64,000 nt of DNA from Indolivaga alginatilytica. GTDB taxonomy: Bacteria > Bacteroidota > Bacteroidia > Bacteroidales > Dysgonomonadaceae. The notes under the pieces are model-generated. The model was given only the letters and a program-made list of their open reading frames with translations. It was not told the DNA's origin and ran no database searches. Location of the stretch: contig NZ_QICL01000003.1 of assembly GCF_003201355.1 (NCBI RefSeq), positions 176,574-240,573 of the forward strand, written 5' to 3'. This document shows, piece after piece, positions 26,008 through 35,313 of this stretch. Numbering within the stretch: position 1 is the stretch's first letter; each line of letters begins with the position of its first letter. The translations under genes and the position numbers were made by a program.

Positions 26008-26184
26008 ATGGCAACAATTAAAGTTAAACAAGTTAGAAGCAGAATCAATAGCCCTATAGATCAAAAAAGAACATTGGATGCTCTGGGGTTAAGAAAATTG
26101 AATAGAGTGGTTGAACATCCCGATAATCCAGCAGTAAGAGGGATGATCGAGAAAGTAAAACACTTAGTTTCTATAGTAGAGTAA
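26008..26184 (+). CDS. rpmD: 50S ribosomal protein L30
   Basis: This 58-residue protein begins MATIKVKQVRSRINSPIDQK and contains the RTLDALGLRKLNRVVEHPDN signature of L30. The ferredoxin-like fold binds 23S rRNA next to L33-type sites. It fits exactly between rpsE and rplO, the normal spc order. It has no cysteines. Confidence 0.95.
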   Translation: MATIKVKQVRSRINSPIDQKRTLDALGLRKLNRVVEHPDNPAVRGMIEKVKHLVSIVE

Positions 26185-26215
26185 TAATCTAGTAAAAGAT
26201 AAAAAATCTAAGCAT

Positions 26216-26665
26216 ATGAATTTATCGAATTTAAAACCTGCTGAAGGTTCTACTAAAACAAGAAAAAGAATTGGTCGTGGTACCGGTTCTGGTTTGGGTG
26301 GTACTTCAACAAGAGGTCATAAAGGTGCTAAGTCTAGATCGGGTTATTCAAAGAAGATCGGTTTTGAAGGAGGTCAAATGCCTATCCAACGCCGTCTTCC
26401 TAAATATGGTTTTAAAAATATCAATCGTATAGAATACAAACCTATTAATTTGAATGTACTTCAGGATTTGGCTGATGCTCAAAAACTAACAAAAATTGAT
26501 ATTCAGACCCTGATCGACGCTGGTTTTGTTTCATCTAAGCACTTAGTGAAGATTTTAGGTAATGGAGCATTAACTGTAAAGTTAGATGTTGAAGCTCATT
26601 CTTTCTCTAAGACAGCAGAAGCTGCGATTTTAGCAGTAGGTGGAACCGCAACAAAACTGAAGTAA
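26216..26665 (+). CDS. rplO: 50S ribosomal protein L15
   Basis: This 149-residue late-assembly protein has LSNLKPAEGSTKTRKRIGRG, the basic GTGSGLGGTSTRGHKGAKSR tail that threads into 23S rRNA, and FEGGQMPIQRRLPKYGFKN. secY begins one base after its stop. Confidence 0.96.
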   Translation: MNLSNLKPAEGSTKTRKRIGRGTGSGLGGTSTRGHKGAKSRSGYSKKIGFEGGQMPIQRRLPKYGFKNINRIEYKPINLNVLQDLADAQKLTKIDIQTLIDAGFVSSKHLVKILGNGALTVKLDVEAHSFSKTAEAAILAVGGTATKLK

Positions 26666-26666
26666 G

Positions 26667-27992
26667 ATGGGATTTGTAAAAACAATAGAAAATATATGGA
26701 AGATTGAGGATCTGCGCAAACGGATTCTCACTACTTTCTTTTTCGTAGTGATCTATCGTTTTGGTACACACGTTGTGTTGCCGGGCGTAAATCCCGCGGA
26801 TTTGGAAGCCCTTCGCCATAGTGCATCCGGAGGATTGTTAGGCTTGCTTGACATGTTCTCTGGTGGTGCTTTTGCAAACGCTTCTATTTTTGCATTGGGT
26901 ATTATGCCTTATATCTCAGCTTCGATTGTGATCCAGCTGTTGGGTATAGCGCTTCCATACTTTCAAAAACTACAAAAAGAAGGGGAGAGTGGACGTAATA
27001 AGCTTAACCAATATACCCGTTATCTGACATTAGTAATTCTTCTTTTCCAAGGACCGGCCTATCTGTTAGGTGCTTTGGGAGGAGCTGCTCCTGGCGGATT
27101 CTGGACTTTTCTATTGCCTTCAACCATAATTCTGGCAGGGGGTAGTATGTTTGTACTATGGTTAGGTGAGCGTATTACGGATAAAGGTATTGGAAACGGT
27201 ATTTCGTTTATAATACTTGTTGGTATAATCGCCCGATTGCCTCATGCCTTAGTTGGAGAGTTTACGTCTCGTCTAAGTGATAGCGCCGGTGGTTTGATCG
27301 TATTTTTGCTTGAAATGGTATTCTTACTGTTTGTTATTGCAATGGCAATACTTCTTGTACAAGGCACTCGCAAGATACCTGTACAGTACGCAAAACGTAT
27401 CGTTGGTAATAAACAATATGGAGGTGCGCGTCAGTACATCCCATTGAAAGTGAATGCTGCCAACGTGATGCCTATCATTTTTGCTCAAGCGATTATGTTT
27501 ATCCCTGTTGCTGTTGCCGGATTTGCAACCGCAGATAAGACCGGATGGTTTATGCGTTCTTTGACTGATAACACTAGCTGGTTATACTGCCTTATATTTG
27601 CTTTTTTAATTATAGCATTTACATGGTTCTATACTGCGGTTACTATCAATCCAATACAAATGGCTGATGAATTGAAAAGAAACAATGGATTCATTCCAGG
27701 TATTAAACCCGGAAAGAAAACGGCTGATTATATCGATACTATTATGTCTCGTATAACTCTGCCCGGTTCATTATTTCTAGCTCTAGTCGCTATCCTTCCT
27801 GCTTTTGCAAGTTTAATCGGGATTAGTAAAGAATTCTCTCACTTCTTTGGTGGTACTTCTTTATTGATTTTGGTAGGGGTAGTATTGGATACTTTACAGC
27901 AAATCGAAAGTCATTTGTTGATGAGACATTATGACGGTTTGTTGAAGTCAGGTAGAATAAAAGGACGTTCAGGTTCAATTGCGGCATATTAA
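26667..27992 (+). CDS. secY: Protein translocase subunit SecY
   Basis: This 441-residue, ten-helix channel subunit of SecYEG exports and inserts proteins. The plug and TM2 region (GLLGLLDMFSGGAFANASIFALGIMPYI), the TM3/4 loop, the QYAKRIVG and ADELKRNNGFIPGIKPGKKT cytoplasmic loops (ribosome/SecA contacts) and LLMRHYDGLLKSGRIKGR at the C terminus are intact. It lies in its usual place after rplO. Confidence 0.97.
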   Translation: MGFVKTIENIWKIEDLRKRILTTFFFVVIYRFGTHVVLPGVNPADLEALRHSASGGLLGLLDMFSGGAFANASIFALGIMPYISASIVIQLLGIALPYFQKLQKEGESGRNKLNQYTRYLTLVILLFQGPAYLLGALGGAAPGGFWTFLLPSTIILAGGSMFVLWLGERITDKGIGNGISFIILVGIIARLPHALVGEFTSRLSDSAGGLIVFLLEMVFLLFVIAMAILLVQGTRKIPVQYAKRIVGNKQYGGARQYIPLKVNAANVMPIIFAQAIMFIPVAVAGFATADKTGWFMRSLTDNTSWLYCLIFAFLIIAFTWFYTAVTINPIQMADELKRNNGFIPGIKPGKKTADYIDTIMSRITLPGSLFLALVAILPAFASLIGISKEFSHFFGGTSLLILVGVVLDTLQQIESHLLMRHYDGLLKSGRIKGRSGSIAAY

Positions 27993-28011
27993 GTAAGTTT
28001 AGTACAGATCA

Positions 28012-28812
28012 ATGATTTTCCTAAAAACAGAAGAAGAAATAGAATTAATGCGTGAGAGTAACCGCTTGGTTGGTATGACTCTGGGCGAACTCGCCAAACA
28101 TATCAAGCCGGGGGTTACTACACTGCATTTAGATAAAATAGCTGAAGAATTTATCAGAAGTCATGGAGCAATTCCATCTTTTAAAGGCTATAAAGGTGCA
28201 CCGGGTGCAATTGATTTTACAGGAAGCATATGTGCTTCGGTAAATGATGTTGTAGTGCATGGTATACCCGGAGGTTATGTTCTTAAAGACGGAGATATAA
28301 TATCTGTTGATTGCGGAACTGAGAAGAATGGCTTTTGTGGGGATTCGGCCTATACGTTTTGTGTAGGTGAGGTATCGGAAGAAGCTAAGGCTTTATTAAG
28401 AACCACTAAAGAATCTTTATATAAAGGTATAGAAAAAGCCATCGAAGGTAATCGTGTCGGAGATGTTAGTGAAGCCATTCAGACTTATTGCGAGAAACTG
28501 CGATATTCGGTAGTGCGTGAATTAGTTGGTCATGGCATTGGTCGTAAAATGCATGAAGCGCCTGAAGTTCCAAATTATGGAAGAAGGGGTATAGGTCCTT
28601 TGTTAAAGAAGGGTATGTGTATAGCCATCGAGCCGATGATTAACCAAGGAAGCAGGAATGTTGTATTTGAAAGCGACGGCTGGACAGTAAGAACAAAAGA
28701 TAGAAAATTATCAGCTCATTTCGAACATACAGTTTCGATACGTGAGGGTAAAGCAGATATCTTATCAACGTTCGAATTTATTGAGGCTGTACTAGGAAAT
28801 AACGGAATCTAA
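28012..28812 (+). CDS. map: Type I methionine aminopeptidase
   Basis: This 266-residue enzyme removes the initiator Met from nascent proteins. Metal ligands and catalytic residues are seen in VHGIPGG (His), [19 protein letters not shown] (two Asp), [18 protein letters not shown] (His), IEPMI (Glu) and FEHTV (Glu). The location between secY and infA is typical of Bacteroidota and Firmicutes clusters. Confidence 0.96.
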   Translation: MIFLKTEEEIELMRESNRLVGMTLGELAKHIKPGVTTLHLDKIAEEFIRSHGAIPSFKGYKGAPGAIDFTGSICASVNDVVVHGIPGGYVLKDGDIISVDCGTEKNGFCGDSAYTFCVGEVSEEAKALLRTTKESLYKGIEKAIEGNRVGDVSEAIQTYCEKLRYSVVRELVGHGIGRKMHEAPEVPNYGRRGIGPLLKKGMCIAIEPMINQGSRNVVFESDGWTVRTKDRKLSAHFEHTVSIREGKADILSTFEFIEAVLGNNGI

Positions 28813-28822
28813 ATTAATTTTT

Positions 28823-29041
28823 ATGGCTAAACAAGCATCAATAGAACAAGATGGCGTAATTATAGAAGCATTGTCTAACGCAATGTTTCGTGTAGAGTTA
28901 GAAAATGGACATGAAATAACTGCTCATATTTCCGGGAAAATGCGAATGCACTATATTAAAATATTACCCGGTGATAAAGTAAGAGTTGAAATGTCTCCAT
29001 ATGATTTGACTAAAGGTCGGATCTCTTTCAGATACAAATAA
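28823..29041 (+). CDS. infA: Translation initiation factor IF-1
   Basis: This 72-residue OB-fold factor occupies the 30S A site during initiation. [42 protein letters not shown] and the RISFRYK ending are typical. It starts ten bases after map. Confidence 0.96.
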   Translation: MAKQASIEQDGVIIEALSNAMFRVELENGHEITAHISGKMRMHYIKILPGDKVRVEMSPYDLTKGRISFRYK

Positions 29042-29052
29042 AAAAACAAAAT

Positions 29053-29169
29053 ATGAAAGTAAGAGCATCATTAAAGAAGCGTACTGCTGACTGTAAGATC
29101 GTCAGAAGAAAAGGTCGCTTATACGTAATAAACAAAAAAAACCCTAAGTATAAACAACGTCAGGGATAA
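29053..29169 (+). CDS. rpmJ: 50S ribosomal protein L36, zinc-free form
   Basis: This 38-residue protein begins [20 protein letters not shown] and ends [12 protein letters not shown]. It keeps only one of the usual Cys/Cys/Cys/His zinc ligands, so it is a C-minus form that should not bind zinc. It sits between infA and rpsM as expected. Confidence 0.95.
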   Translation: MKVRASLKKRTADCKIVRRKGRLYVINKKNPKYKQRQG

Positions 29170-29199
29170 TTTACTAATTTTGCAAAAATAATCTAGTAT

Positions 29200-29580
29200 A
29201 TGGCTATAAGAATAGTTGGTGTCGATTTACCGCAAAATAAGAGAGGCGAAATTGCCTTGACATATATATATGGTATCGGACGTAGTAGTTCTAATAAAAT
29301 TTTAGAACAAGCAGGTGTTGATAGAGATCTTAAAGTAAAAGATTGGACAGACGAACAAGCTGGTACAATCCGTGAATTAATTTCAAGCCAATTTAAGGTT
29401 GAAGGAGATTTGAGATCTGAAGTTCAATTGAACATCAAGCGCCTAATGGATATCGGTTGTTACCGTGGTATCCGTCACCGTATTGGTTTGCCTCTTAGAG
29501 GACAAGGTACTAAAAACAACGCTCGTACACGCAAGGGTAAAAAGAAAACTGTTGCAAACAAGAAAAAGGCTACAAAATAA
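29200..29580 (+). CDS. rpsM: 30S ribosomal protein S13
   Basis: This 126-residue head protein contacts P-site tRNA and forms bridges B1a/b. It contains [26 protein letters not shown] and the C-terminal [37 protein letters not shown] motif at 29175-29182 could be an internal promoter element for the alpha genes, but no -33 box is evident. Confidence 0.96.
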   Translation: MAIRIVGVDLPQNKRGEIALTYIYGIGRSSSNKILEQAGVDRDLKVKDWTDEQAGTIRELISSQFKVEGDLRSEVQLNIKRLMDIGCYRGIRHRIGLPLRGQGTKNNARTRKGKKKTVANKKKATK

Positions 29581-29589
29581 TAGTTTGAT

Positions 29590-29979
29590 ATGGCAAAAAA
29601 AACAGTCGCAGCTAAGAAAAGAAACGTTAAGGTTGATGCAAACGGACAAGTTCACGTGCATTCTTCATTTAACAATATTATTATTTCGATTACAAACAGC
29701 GAAGGTCAAGTGATCAGCTGGTCATCGGCAGGTAAAATGGGTTTTAGAAGTTCTAAGAAAAATACCCCTTATGCAGCTCAGATGGCAGCATCAGATTGTG
29801 CTAAAGTAGCATATGACTTAGGCTTGAGAAAAGTGAAAGTGTTTGTAAAAGGTCCTGGTAACGGACGTGAGTCTGCAATCCGTACAATACATGGTGCAGG
29901 TATAGAGGTGTCAGAAATAGTTGACGTTACTCCACTTCCTCACAATGGTTGTCGTCCTCCAAAACACAGAAGAGTTTAA
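29590..29979 (+). CDS. rpsK: 30S ribosomal protein S11
   Basis: This 129-residue platform protein near the Shine-Dalgarno cleft contains [46 protein letters not shown] and the C-terminal [18 protein letters not shown]. The Asn-Gly pair near the end is the usual isoaspartate site. Confidence 0.96.
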   Translation: MAKKTVAAKKRNVKVDANGQVHVHSSFNNIIISITNSEGQVISWSSAGKMGFRSSKKNTPYAAQMAASDCAKVAYDLGLRKVKVFVKGPGNGRESAIRTIHGAGIEVSEIVDVTPLPHNGCRPPKHRRV

Positions 29980-30086
29980 TCCCAATTTCTAAGTAGAAAC
30001 ATGAGTTGTGATTGATTGCAAGTAACCCTCTCTGTAATCGCGGCTGCACAATTCTCGCTTCTTTTTAATGTTTTAATTTAAAAAAA

Positions 30087-30695
30087 ATGGCAAGATATAC
30101 AGGACCAAAATCAAGAATAGCCCGTAAATTCGGTGAGCCTATCTTCGGACCGGATAAAGTTCTTTCTAGAAAGAATTATCCTCCGGGACAACATGGTAAT
30201 GGTAGAAAGAAAAAGACTTCTGAATACGGTATTCAGTTGCGTGAAAAACAAAAAGCTAAATATACTTACGGAGTATTGGAAAAACAATTCCGTAACTTAT
30301 TTGAGAAAGCTGCAAGTGCACGTGGTATAACAGGTGAGGTTCTATTACAATTCCTAGAATCAAGACTTGACAATGTTGTATTCCGCTTGGGTATAGCTCC
30401 TACAAGAGCTGCTGCCCGTCAGTTGGTTTCGCACCGTCATATCTTAGTAGATGGAAAAATTGTAAATATTCCTTCATACTCTGTAAAACCAGGGCAAATA
30501 ATAGCTGTTCGTGAGAAATCAAAATCTTTAGAGGTTATTGATAATGCTTTATCAGGATTTAATCATAGTAAATATCCATGGATAGAGTGGGATAACTCTA
30601 CTAAATCAGGAAAATATTTACATCTACCTGAAAGAGCAGATATTCCAGAGAACATAAAAGAACAGTTGATAGTAGAATTGTATTCTAAAGATTAA
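30087..30695 (+). CDS. rpsD: 30S ribosomal protein S4
   Basis: This 202-residue primary assembly protein has [19 protein letters not shown], the [10 protein letters not shown] segment and an S4 RNA-binding domain ([39 protein letters not shown], about residues 93-130). It lies between rpsK and rpoA, as in the alpha operon. The 107-base spacer before it is the longest inside the alpha group, where an S4-binding leader might lie, though none was recognised. Confidence 0.97.
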   Translation: MARYTGPKSRIARKFGEPIFGPDKVLSRKNYPPGQHGNGRKKKTSEYGIQLREKQKAKYTYGVLEKQFRNLFEKAASARGITGEVLLQFLESRLDNVVFRLGIAPTRAAARQLVSHRHILVDGKIVNIPSYSVKPGQIIAVREKSKSLEVIDNALSGFNHSKYPWIEWDNSTKSGKYLHLPERADIPENIKEQLIVELYSKD

Positions 30696-30699
30696 TTTC

Positions 30700-31692
30700 A
30701 TGGCGATATTAGCATTTCAAAAACCCGATAAAGTATTGATGTTAGAAGCGGACAACTTCTTCGGTAAGTTCGAATTTCGTCCGTTGGAACCTGGCTACGG
30801 TATTACTGTAGGTAATGCTCTTCGCCGTATTCTCCTTTCTTCACTTGAAGGTTTTGCTATTACTTCTATAAAAATAGATGGTGTTGAGCATGAATTTGCT
30901 ACAGTACCGGGAGTTATAGAGGATGTAACAAATATAATCCTGAATCTGAAAAAAGTTCGATTTAAACAAATAGTCGAAGAAATAGAGAATGAGAAAGTAA
31001 GCATTACTATTTCGGGTTCGGAAGTGTTCAAAGCTGGAGATATAGGTAAGCATTTATCTGGATTTGAAGTTTTAAATCCCGAACTGGTGGTTTGCCACTT
31101 AGATCCAAGTGCGAATCTTCAAATTGAGTTGACCATTAACAAAGGTCGTGGATACGTTCCCGCAGACGAGAATCGTAGTCTTTCCGATGATGTTAATGTA
31201 ATCGCAATTGACTCTATCTATACTCCGATCCGTAATGTAAAATACTCTATAGAGAATTATCGTGTAGAGCAAAAAACGGATTACGAAAAATTAGTGATAG
31301 AAATATCGACTGATGGATCTATACATCCAAAAGATGCACTGAAAGAAGCTGCAAAAATCCTTATTCATCACTTCATGTTGTTTTCTGATGAGAAAATCTT
31401 GTTAGAACAAACTGAAACTGACGGTAATGAGGAGTTTGATGAAGAAATACTTCACATGCGCCAATTGTTGAAGAGCAAGTTAGTAGATATGAACCTTTCG
31501 GTTCGTGCTCTGAACTGTTTGAAATCGGCAGAAGTAGAAACTTTAGGAGAGCTTGTTCAGTTCAATAAGAACGACCTTCTTAAATTCCGTAACTTTGGTA
31601 AGAAATCTCTTACTGAGTTAGATGAATTACTAGATAGTCTGAACCTTTCTTTTGGCATGGATATTTCCAAATATAAATTAGATAAAGATTAA
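30700..31692 (+). CDS. rpoA: RNA polymerase alpha subunit
   Basis: This 330-residue protein dimerises to start RNA polymerase assembly. The N-terminal domain shows [26 protein letters not shown] and [21 protein letters not shown]. The C-terminal domain (about residues 250-320: [37 protein letters not shown]) binds UP elements and activators. It starts four bases after rpsD. Confidence 0.97.
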   Translation: MAILAFQKPDKVLMLEADNFFGKFEFRPLEPGYGITVGNALRRILLSSLEGFAITSIKIDGVEHEFATVPGVIEDVTNIILNLKKVRFKQIVEEIENEKVSITISGSEVFKAGDIGKHLSGFEVLNPELVVCHLDPSANLQIELTINKGRGYVPADENRSLSDDVNVIAIDSIYTPIRNVKYSIENYRVEQKTDYEKLVIEISTDGSIHPKDALKEAAKILIHHFMLFSDEKILLEQTETDGNEEFDEEILHMRQLLKSKLVDMNLSVRALNCLKSAEVETLGELVQFNKNDLLKFRNFGKKSLTELDELLDSLNLSFGMDISKYKLDKD

Positions 31693-31698
31693 TAAGCG

Positions 31699-32229
31699 AT
31701 GAGACATAATAAAAAATTTAATCACTTAGGTCGTACTAATACGCATAGAAATGCCATGTTATCTAACATGTGTGCTTCTTTAATTATGCATAAGCGTATT
31801 TTTACAACTGTGGCAAAGGCTAAAGCTTTAAGAAAAGTTATTGAGCCTATAATTACTAAATCAAAGGAAGATAGTACTCACTCAAGACGTTTAGTATTCC
31901 AAGATCTTCAAAGTAAGACAGCTGTAACAGAATTGTTCCAAAATGTATCTGTAAAGATAGCAGATCGTCCAGGTGGATATACTCGTATTATCAAAACCGG
32001 AAACCGTTTGGGTGACAATGCTTCAATGTGTTTTATTGAATTAGTAGATTATAACGACAATATGTTGAAAGAAACTACTAAGGCTGCTGCTAAACCTAAA
32101 ACACGTCGTTCTAAGAAGAAAGCTGACGAAGGTACAGAAGTAGCTTCTGAAGTGAAAGAACCTAAAGCTAAAGCGCCAAAAGCAGCTAAAGCTAAAGTGG
32201 AAGGTGAAGACAAAAAGACTGAAGAATAA
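31699..32229 (+). CDS. rplQ: 50S ribosomal protein L17
   Basis: This 176-residue protein has the L17 core ([34 protein letters not shown]... [25 protein letters not shown], residues 1-115) near the tunnel exit. A Lys/Ala/Glu-rich tail of about 55 residues follows. The tail is longer than in E. coli and is likely disordered. It ends the 18-kb translation block. Confidence 0.96.
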   Translation: MRHNKKFNHLGRTNTHRNAMLSNMCASLIMHKRIFTTVAKAKALRKVIEPIITKSKEDSTHSRRLVFQDLQSKTAVTELFQNVSVKIADRPGGYTRIIKTGNRLGDNASMCFIELVDYNDNMLKETTKAAAKPKTRRSKKKADEGTEVASEVKEPKAKAPKAAKAKVEGEDKKTEE

Positions 32230-32253
32230 TAACGATATATTACTCTTTAATAG

Positions 32254-32284
32254 AAAAGCACTCTCATTTGGGAGTGCTTTTTTT
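32254..32284 (+). terminator. Terminator of the ribosomal cluster
   Basis: AAAAGCACTC (32254-32263) pairs with GAGTGCTTTT (32272-32281), followed by T. It is a strong intrinsic terminator 24 bases after rplQ. Confidence 0.88.
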
Positions 32285-32307
32285 ATGTCTAATCCAGAGT
32301 GTAAGTG

Positions 32308-32320
32308 AGGTCTCAGCCCT
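32308..32320 (-). repeat. Degenerate hairpin-element core
   Basis: AGGTCTCAGCCCT followed by a T-rich tract matches the dispersed hairpin with a damaged right arm. No body of the element is clear. Confidence 0.35.
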
Positions 32321-32422
32321 ATTTGTTCTATTTTTTACCTTGTTAAGTATAGCAGAATAGTCTGTTACATCCCGAAAAAATCTCATTAAATATTTCTATT
32401 TGCTTATATGAATGATTGTCAT

Positions 32423-33013
32423 TTATTTTATCAGAGTGGGATAGTCGGCAAGAGCTAATAACTCTTTATCTCCGGCACTATCACCGTATGCATATAAGAT
32501 ATATTCATTTCTGTTGGGAAATTGAGCTAAGAGGCGATTTACTTTCTCCTGCCCGTAACAATTTTTTGAGCTGAAAGAACCTTCGATTATGTTATTCTTA
32601 ACTTCGATTTCGGTAGAGAGTACTGTTCTTATACCCATTTCTGAAGCCCATGGTTTTATCCAATTGACAATGGAGGCACTTACTATGATAACTATGTGAT
32701 TTTGCTCTTGATGCCATTCTATCTTCTTTAAAATGGCAGGTCTGACAATCTCATGTATTCTTCCTATATAATCTAGGCTTATTTTATTGAACTCATCAAT
32801 ATTTTTATTCTTGAAAAAATAGGAGAAAAGCTTTTGTTTTGCCACATCATTCTTTATGAAACCTAGTTTGTATAATATAAGAGTAGGTGACAGTTTAATT
32901 AATCCTTTGAGCAGTTTGCCGCTTCCTGTATAAAACCTGATGAAATCAAAAAGAGTATCTTTTGTGGTGATTGTTCCATCAAAATCAAACGCCGCTATTG
33001 TACTGTGTTGCAT
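32423..33013 (-). CDS. HAD-IB family phosphatase
   Basis: This 196-residue HAD hydrolase shows motif I FDFDGTIT (Asp10 nucleophile, Asp12 acid/base), motif II VIIVSASI (Ser), and motif III/IV YGDSAGDKELL. The helical cap between motifs I and II is of the C1/SerB type. It follows the membrane protein gene by 13 bases and the prenyltransferase gene in the same operon. HAD domains are known to occur fused to UbiA domains of this type. I infer that it may dephosphorylate the polyprenyl-phospho-5-phosphoribose made by the neighbour. Phosphoserine phosphatase-like activity is the alternative. Confidence 0.8.
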   Translation of the reverse strand: MQHSTIAAFDFDGTITTKDTLFDFIRFYTGSGKLLKGLIKLSPTLILYKLGFIKNDVAKQKLFSYFFKNKNIDEFNKISLDYIGRIHEIVRPAILKKIEWHQEQNHIVIIVSASIVNWIKPWASEMGIRTVLSTEIEVKNNIIEGSFSSKNCYGQEKVNRLLAQFPNRNEYILYAYGDSAGDKELLALADYPTLIK

Positions 33014-33026
33014 AAATAAATTAGAG

Positions 33027-34256
33027 TTAGGCAGGATATAACTTTAAGGTAATGCTTATAAAATGGTACAAATGATACATATTATTTGTAAACATTGCAA
33101 TAAGTATAAATCCGTACAGCAGGTACATGTATTTCTGTGCTTGTTTAGACATCGATTGATATAGCCAGCCTAACATCAATGGAACTATATAAATCCAGTG
33201 AGCTCCAAACATGAAAGGCTCGTCCAGACCATATCTTATGTAAACATGGATCACCAGATTAAAGAGTAGAATTAAAAAGAGAATCTGAACAAAGTTTTTT
33301 TTGTAATTTCTGATAAAAGAAAGTATTATTAAGCCGGTTAAGATTCCAATGAATAAGTATTGCCACCAATGGTGATAATATCCCATACTAATAACGTCTG
33401 CGTCATCATTTCGTAATTTGTGAATCCACAATTCAGGAGAGAAAATGGGAGATCCCCAGAATAGATCTATGATATGTTCATATAATTGCCCTGTGGTATG
33501 AGTGAACCACACCAGACGAGTTTTTGTATCGGCAATAAAATGGTGACTTAAGCCTATCCAAGCTACTACAATACCTGCAAATATACCTATGATCGTTAAA
33601 TCCTTAATTTTCTCTTTTGTCGTTTTCTTGAAGTATATATATGGTAGGGTACATATTATGAAGTTAGTTATGGTTATACCCATTGCAATTACAGACAATA
33701 TTACTTTTTCTAAAATAGGAATATCAGTTTTGTGTTTTATACTATATGCTGTATAGTATAAAATAAAAGTTATTATATAGATCGATATGGTGAATGATTC
33801 GGGAGTGAAGCAAAGAATTAGGTTTATAGGTGTTATCACAAATATCATGGATATGAGAATTGAGATATTATCTCCTAAGTTTATTATGTTTCGAAGATAT
33901 TTAAATATAAATAAGACAGAACCGGATATCATGTAATTGCAAAATATGATCCAAAGTAGAGTTTTTGCTTTCTGAGAACCTGATAATAACGCTAGCCAAT
34001 CTCCAACAAATATGATAGGACTTGTTAAAAACCTCATAAGCGGATGTGGAACAATACTCTGATAGCCATGTTGGTATATTATATTGTTATCAAAAGAAAA
34101 ATACAAATCAGCTAAGGTCTCATGATCTATAATTGATGTGTAAAATGCTATTATAATAGAGTATGAGAAATAAAATAGCATGACTGAGCATAATATTATT
34201 ACTTCTTTTCTATTTTCAGGTAGTAGGTGATGTAGAATATTTTTTCTAAGATCCAT
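33027..34256 (-). CDS. Polytopic membrane protein, GT-C-like, paralogue 2
   Basis: This 409-residue protein has about ten membrane segments. A first extracytoplasmic loop of about 50 residues contains DLYFSFDNNIIYQHGYQSI and the HPL box. The C-terminal box FGAHWIYIVPLMLGW (about residues 353-367) is shared with paralogues at 5533-6876 and 35312-36598. The topology and large acidic first loop resemble GT-C glycosyltransferases using lipid-phosphate sugars. It lies 16 bases from the prenyltransferase gene and 13 from the HAD gene, a tight operon. The sugar role is inferred from context. Confidence 0.6.
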   Translation of the reverse strand: MDLRKNILHHLLPENRKEVIILCSVMLFYFSYSIIIAFYTSIIDHETLADLYFSFDNNIIYQHGYQSIVPHPLMRFLTSPIIFVGDWLALLSGSQKAKTLLWIIFCNYMISGSVLFIFKYLRNIINLGDNISILISMIFVITPINLILCFTPESFTISIYIITFILYYTAYSIKHKTDIPILEKVILSVIAMGITITNFIICTLPYIYFKKTTKEKIKDLTIIGIFAGIVVAWIGLSHHFIADTKTRLVWFTHTTGQLYEHIIDLFWGSPIFSPELWIHKLRNDDADVISMGYYHHWWQYLFIGILTGLIILSFIRNYKKNFVQILFLILLFNLVIHVYIRYGLDEPFMFGAHWIYIVPLMLGWLYQSMSKQAQKYMYLLYGFILIAMFTNNMYHLYHFISITLKLYPA

Positions 34257-34272
34257 TAATCTTTTTGCTCAA

Positions 34273-35160
34273 TTATTTATTTAATAACCACATCGAGACG
34301 AAAGATATCACCCAGCATACAATCGTTATTTGTAGGAAGCGATCTTTAAGTACTAGATTAGTGGGACTATCTCCTTTCTTCTCGACAAAAATAGCTTGGA
34401 GATATCTAAATAATCCAAGTATTACAAATAGTGATGTGATATATAGATATTCACCGTTTCGGTTAACAACCTCTGGCGATATAGTGTACATGATATAACT
34501 AAATATAATTATAGTCACTATTGTTATAATCATAGTATTTAAGAATTCAAGATTATAGCCGGATATACTTTTTCTTAATTCTTGCCCTGTTTCGCTATAT
34601 ATAATTACATCATTACGTCTTTTGCCTAGTACCAATAATAAAGCTAGCAGGAAGGTGAGAATGATGATCCAATGAGACAGTTCGATACCCGTGGCAATAC
34701 TACCGATAAAGAGACGAATAACGAAGCCTATAGCTACAATTGTAATATCAATGATCGCCAGTTGTTTTAATTTGAAACAGTAGCAGATATTTAACACAAA
34801 ATAGAAAGCAAGTAAAGATGATGCTGCATAATCTTTTAATACAAACAGATAAATAGAAAATCCAGAGACAATCAATAATAAGCATGCAATAAAGGCACTT
34901 TTTACGCTTATTGTTTTAGCTGCAAGTGGTCGATTCTTTTTTGTTGGATGCTGCCGATCAAGTTCCATATCTTTCCAGTCATTGATTATATAAATAGAAC
35001 TGGCAATAAGGGAGAACCCTGTGAATGCATAAAATGCACTTAGAAGGGCTTCTGTATTAAAAAAATTAAAAGAAAAGAATATAGGGGCAAAGATGAAAAA
35101 ATTTTTCACCCATTGATGAACACGTAATAATCGAAGATATGTATAAATAGTTCTTGCCAT
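34273..35160 (-). CDS. UbiA-family prenyltransferase, decaprenyl-phosphate phosphoribosyltransferase-like
   Basis: This 295-residue membrane enzyme has eight or nine helices. The first Asp-rich motif is NDWKDMELDRQHP (residues 60-72), followed by KKNRPLA, the pattern of the decaprenyl-phosphate 5-phosphoribosyltransferase branch (mycobacterial Rv3806c). It starts LLRVHQWVKNFFIFAPIFF, also typical of that branch. Those enzymes transfer 5-phosphoribose from PRPP to a polyprenyl phosphate, the first step toward lipid-linked arabinose or ribose. It leads an operon with a GT-C-like protein and a HAD phosphatase. Menaquinone-type UbiA proteins are an alternative but fit the motif less well. Confidence 0.8.
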   Translation of the reverse strand: MARTIYTYLRLLRVHQWVKNFFIFAPIFFSFNFFNTEALLSAFYAFTGFSLIASSIYIINDWKDMELDRQHPTKKNRPLAAKTISVKSAFIACLLLIVSGFSIYLFVLKDYAASSLLAFYFVLNICYCFKLKQLAIIDITIVAIGFVIRLFIGSIATGIELSHWIIILTFLLALLLVLGKRRNDVIIYSETGQELRKSISGYNLEFLNTMIITIVTIIIFSYIMYTISPEVVNRNGEYLYITSLFVILGLFRYLQAIFVEKKGDSPTNLVLKDRFLQITIVCWVISFVSMWLLNK

Positions 35161-35173
35161 CAGAATAGTTTTT

Positions 35174-35313
35174 AAGTAGCGTTAAATATTTAACGCTATA
35201 TTTACCAACATAAGACCTCACCCCAACCCTCTCCAATAGAGAGAGAGCTACTCCTCCTATTTGGGGAGGATAAGAGGGTGCTCGGCCAAAGCAATAAAAA
35301 GGTCTGCGACCTT
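35174..35313 (+). repeat. Hairpin element, copy 6, interrupted by a CTCACCCC repeat
   Basis: AGTAGCGTTAAATATTTAACGCT (far end, from about 35174) and GGCCAAAGC...AAGGTCTGCGACCTT (35284-35313) are both present. Between them, 35212-35283 carries a CTCACCCCAACCCTCTCC-type repeat and its partial inverse. The hairpin overlaps the stop codon of the next minus-strand gene (35312-35314). Confidence 0.7.

Noticed and set aside
29175-29182. TAATTTTG as a separate promoter for the alpha-operon genes
   Set aside because: No -33 element lies at the right distance, and the motif is common in AT-rich DNA. It is mentioned only under rpsM.
14003-32229. Missing rpmD and rpmJ in the ribosomal cluster
   Set aside because: Both are present as short genes at 26008-26184 and 29053-29169.
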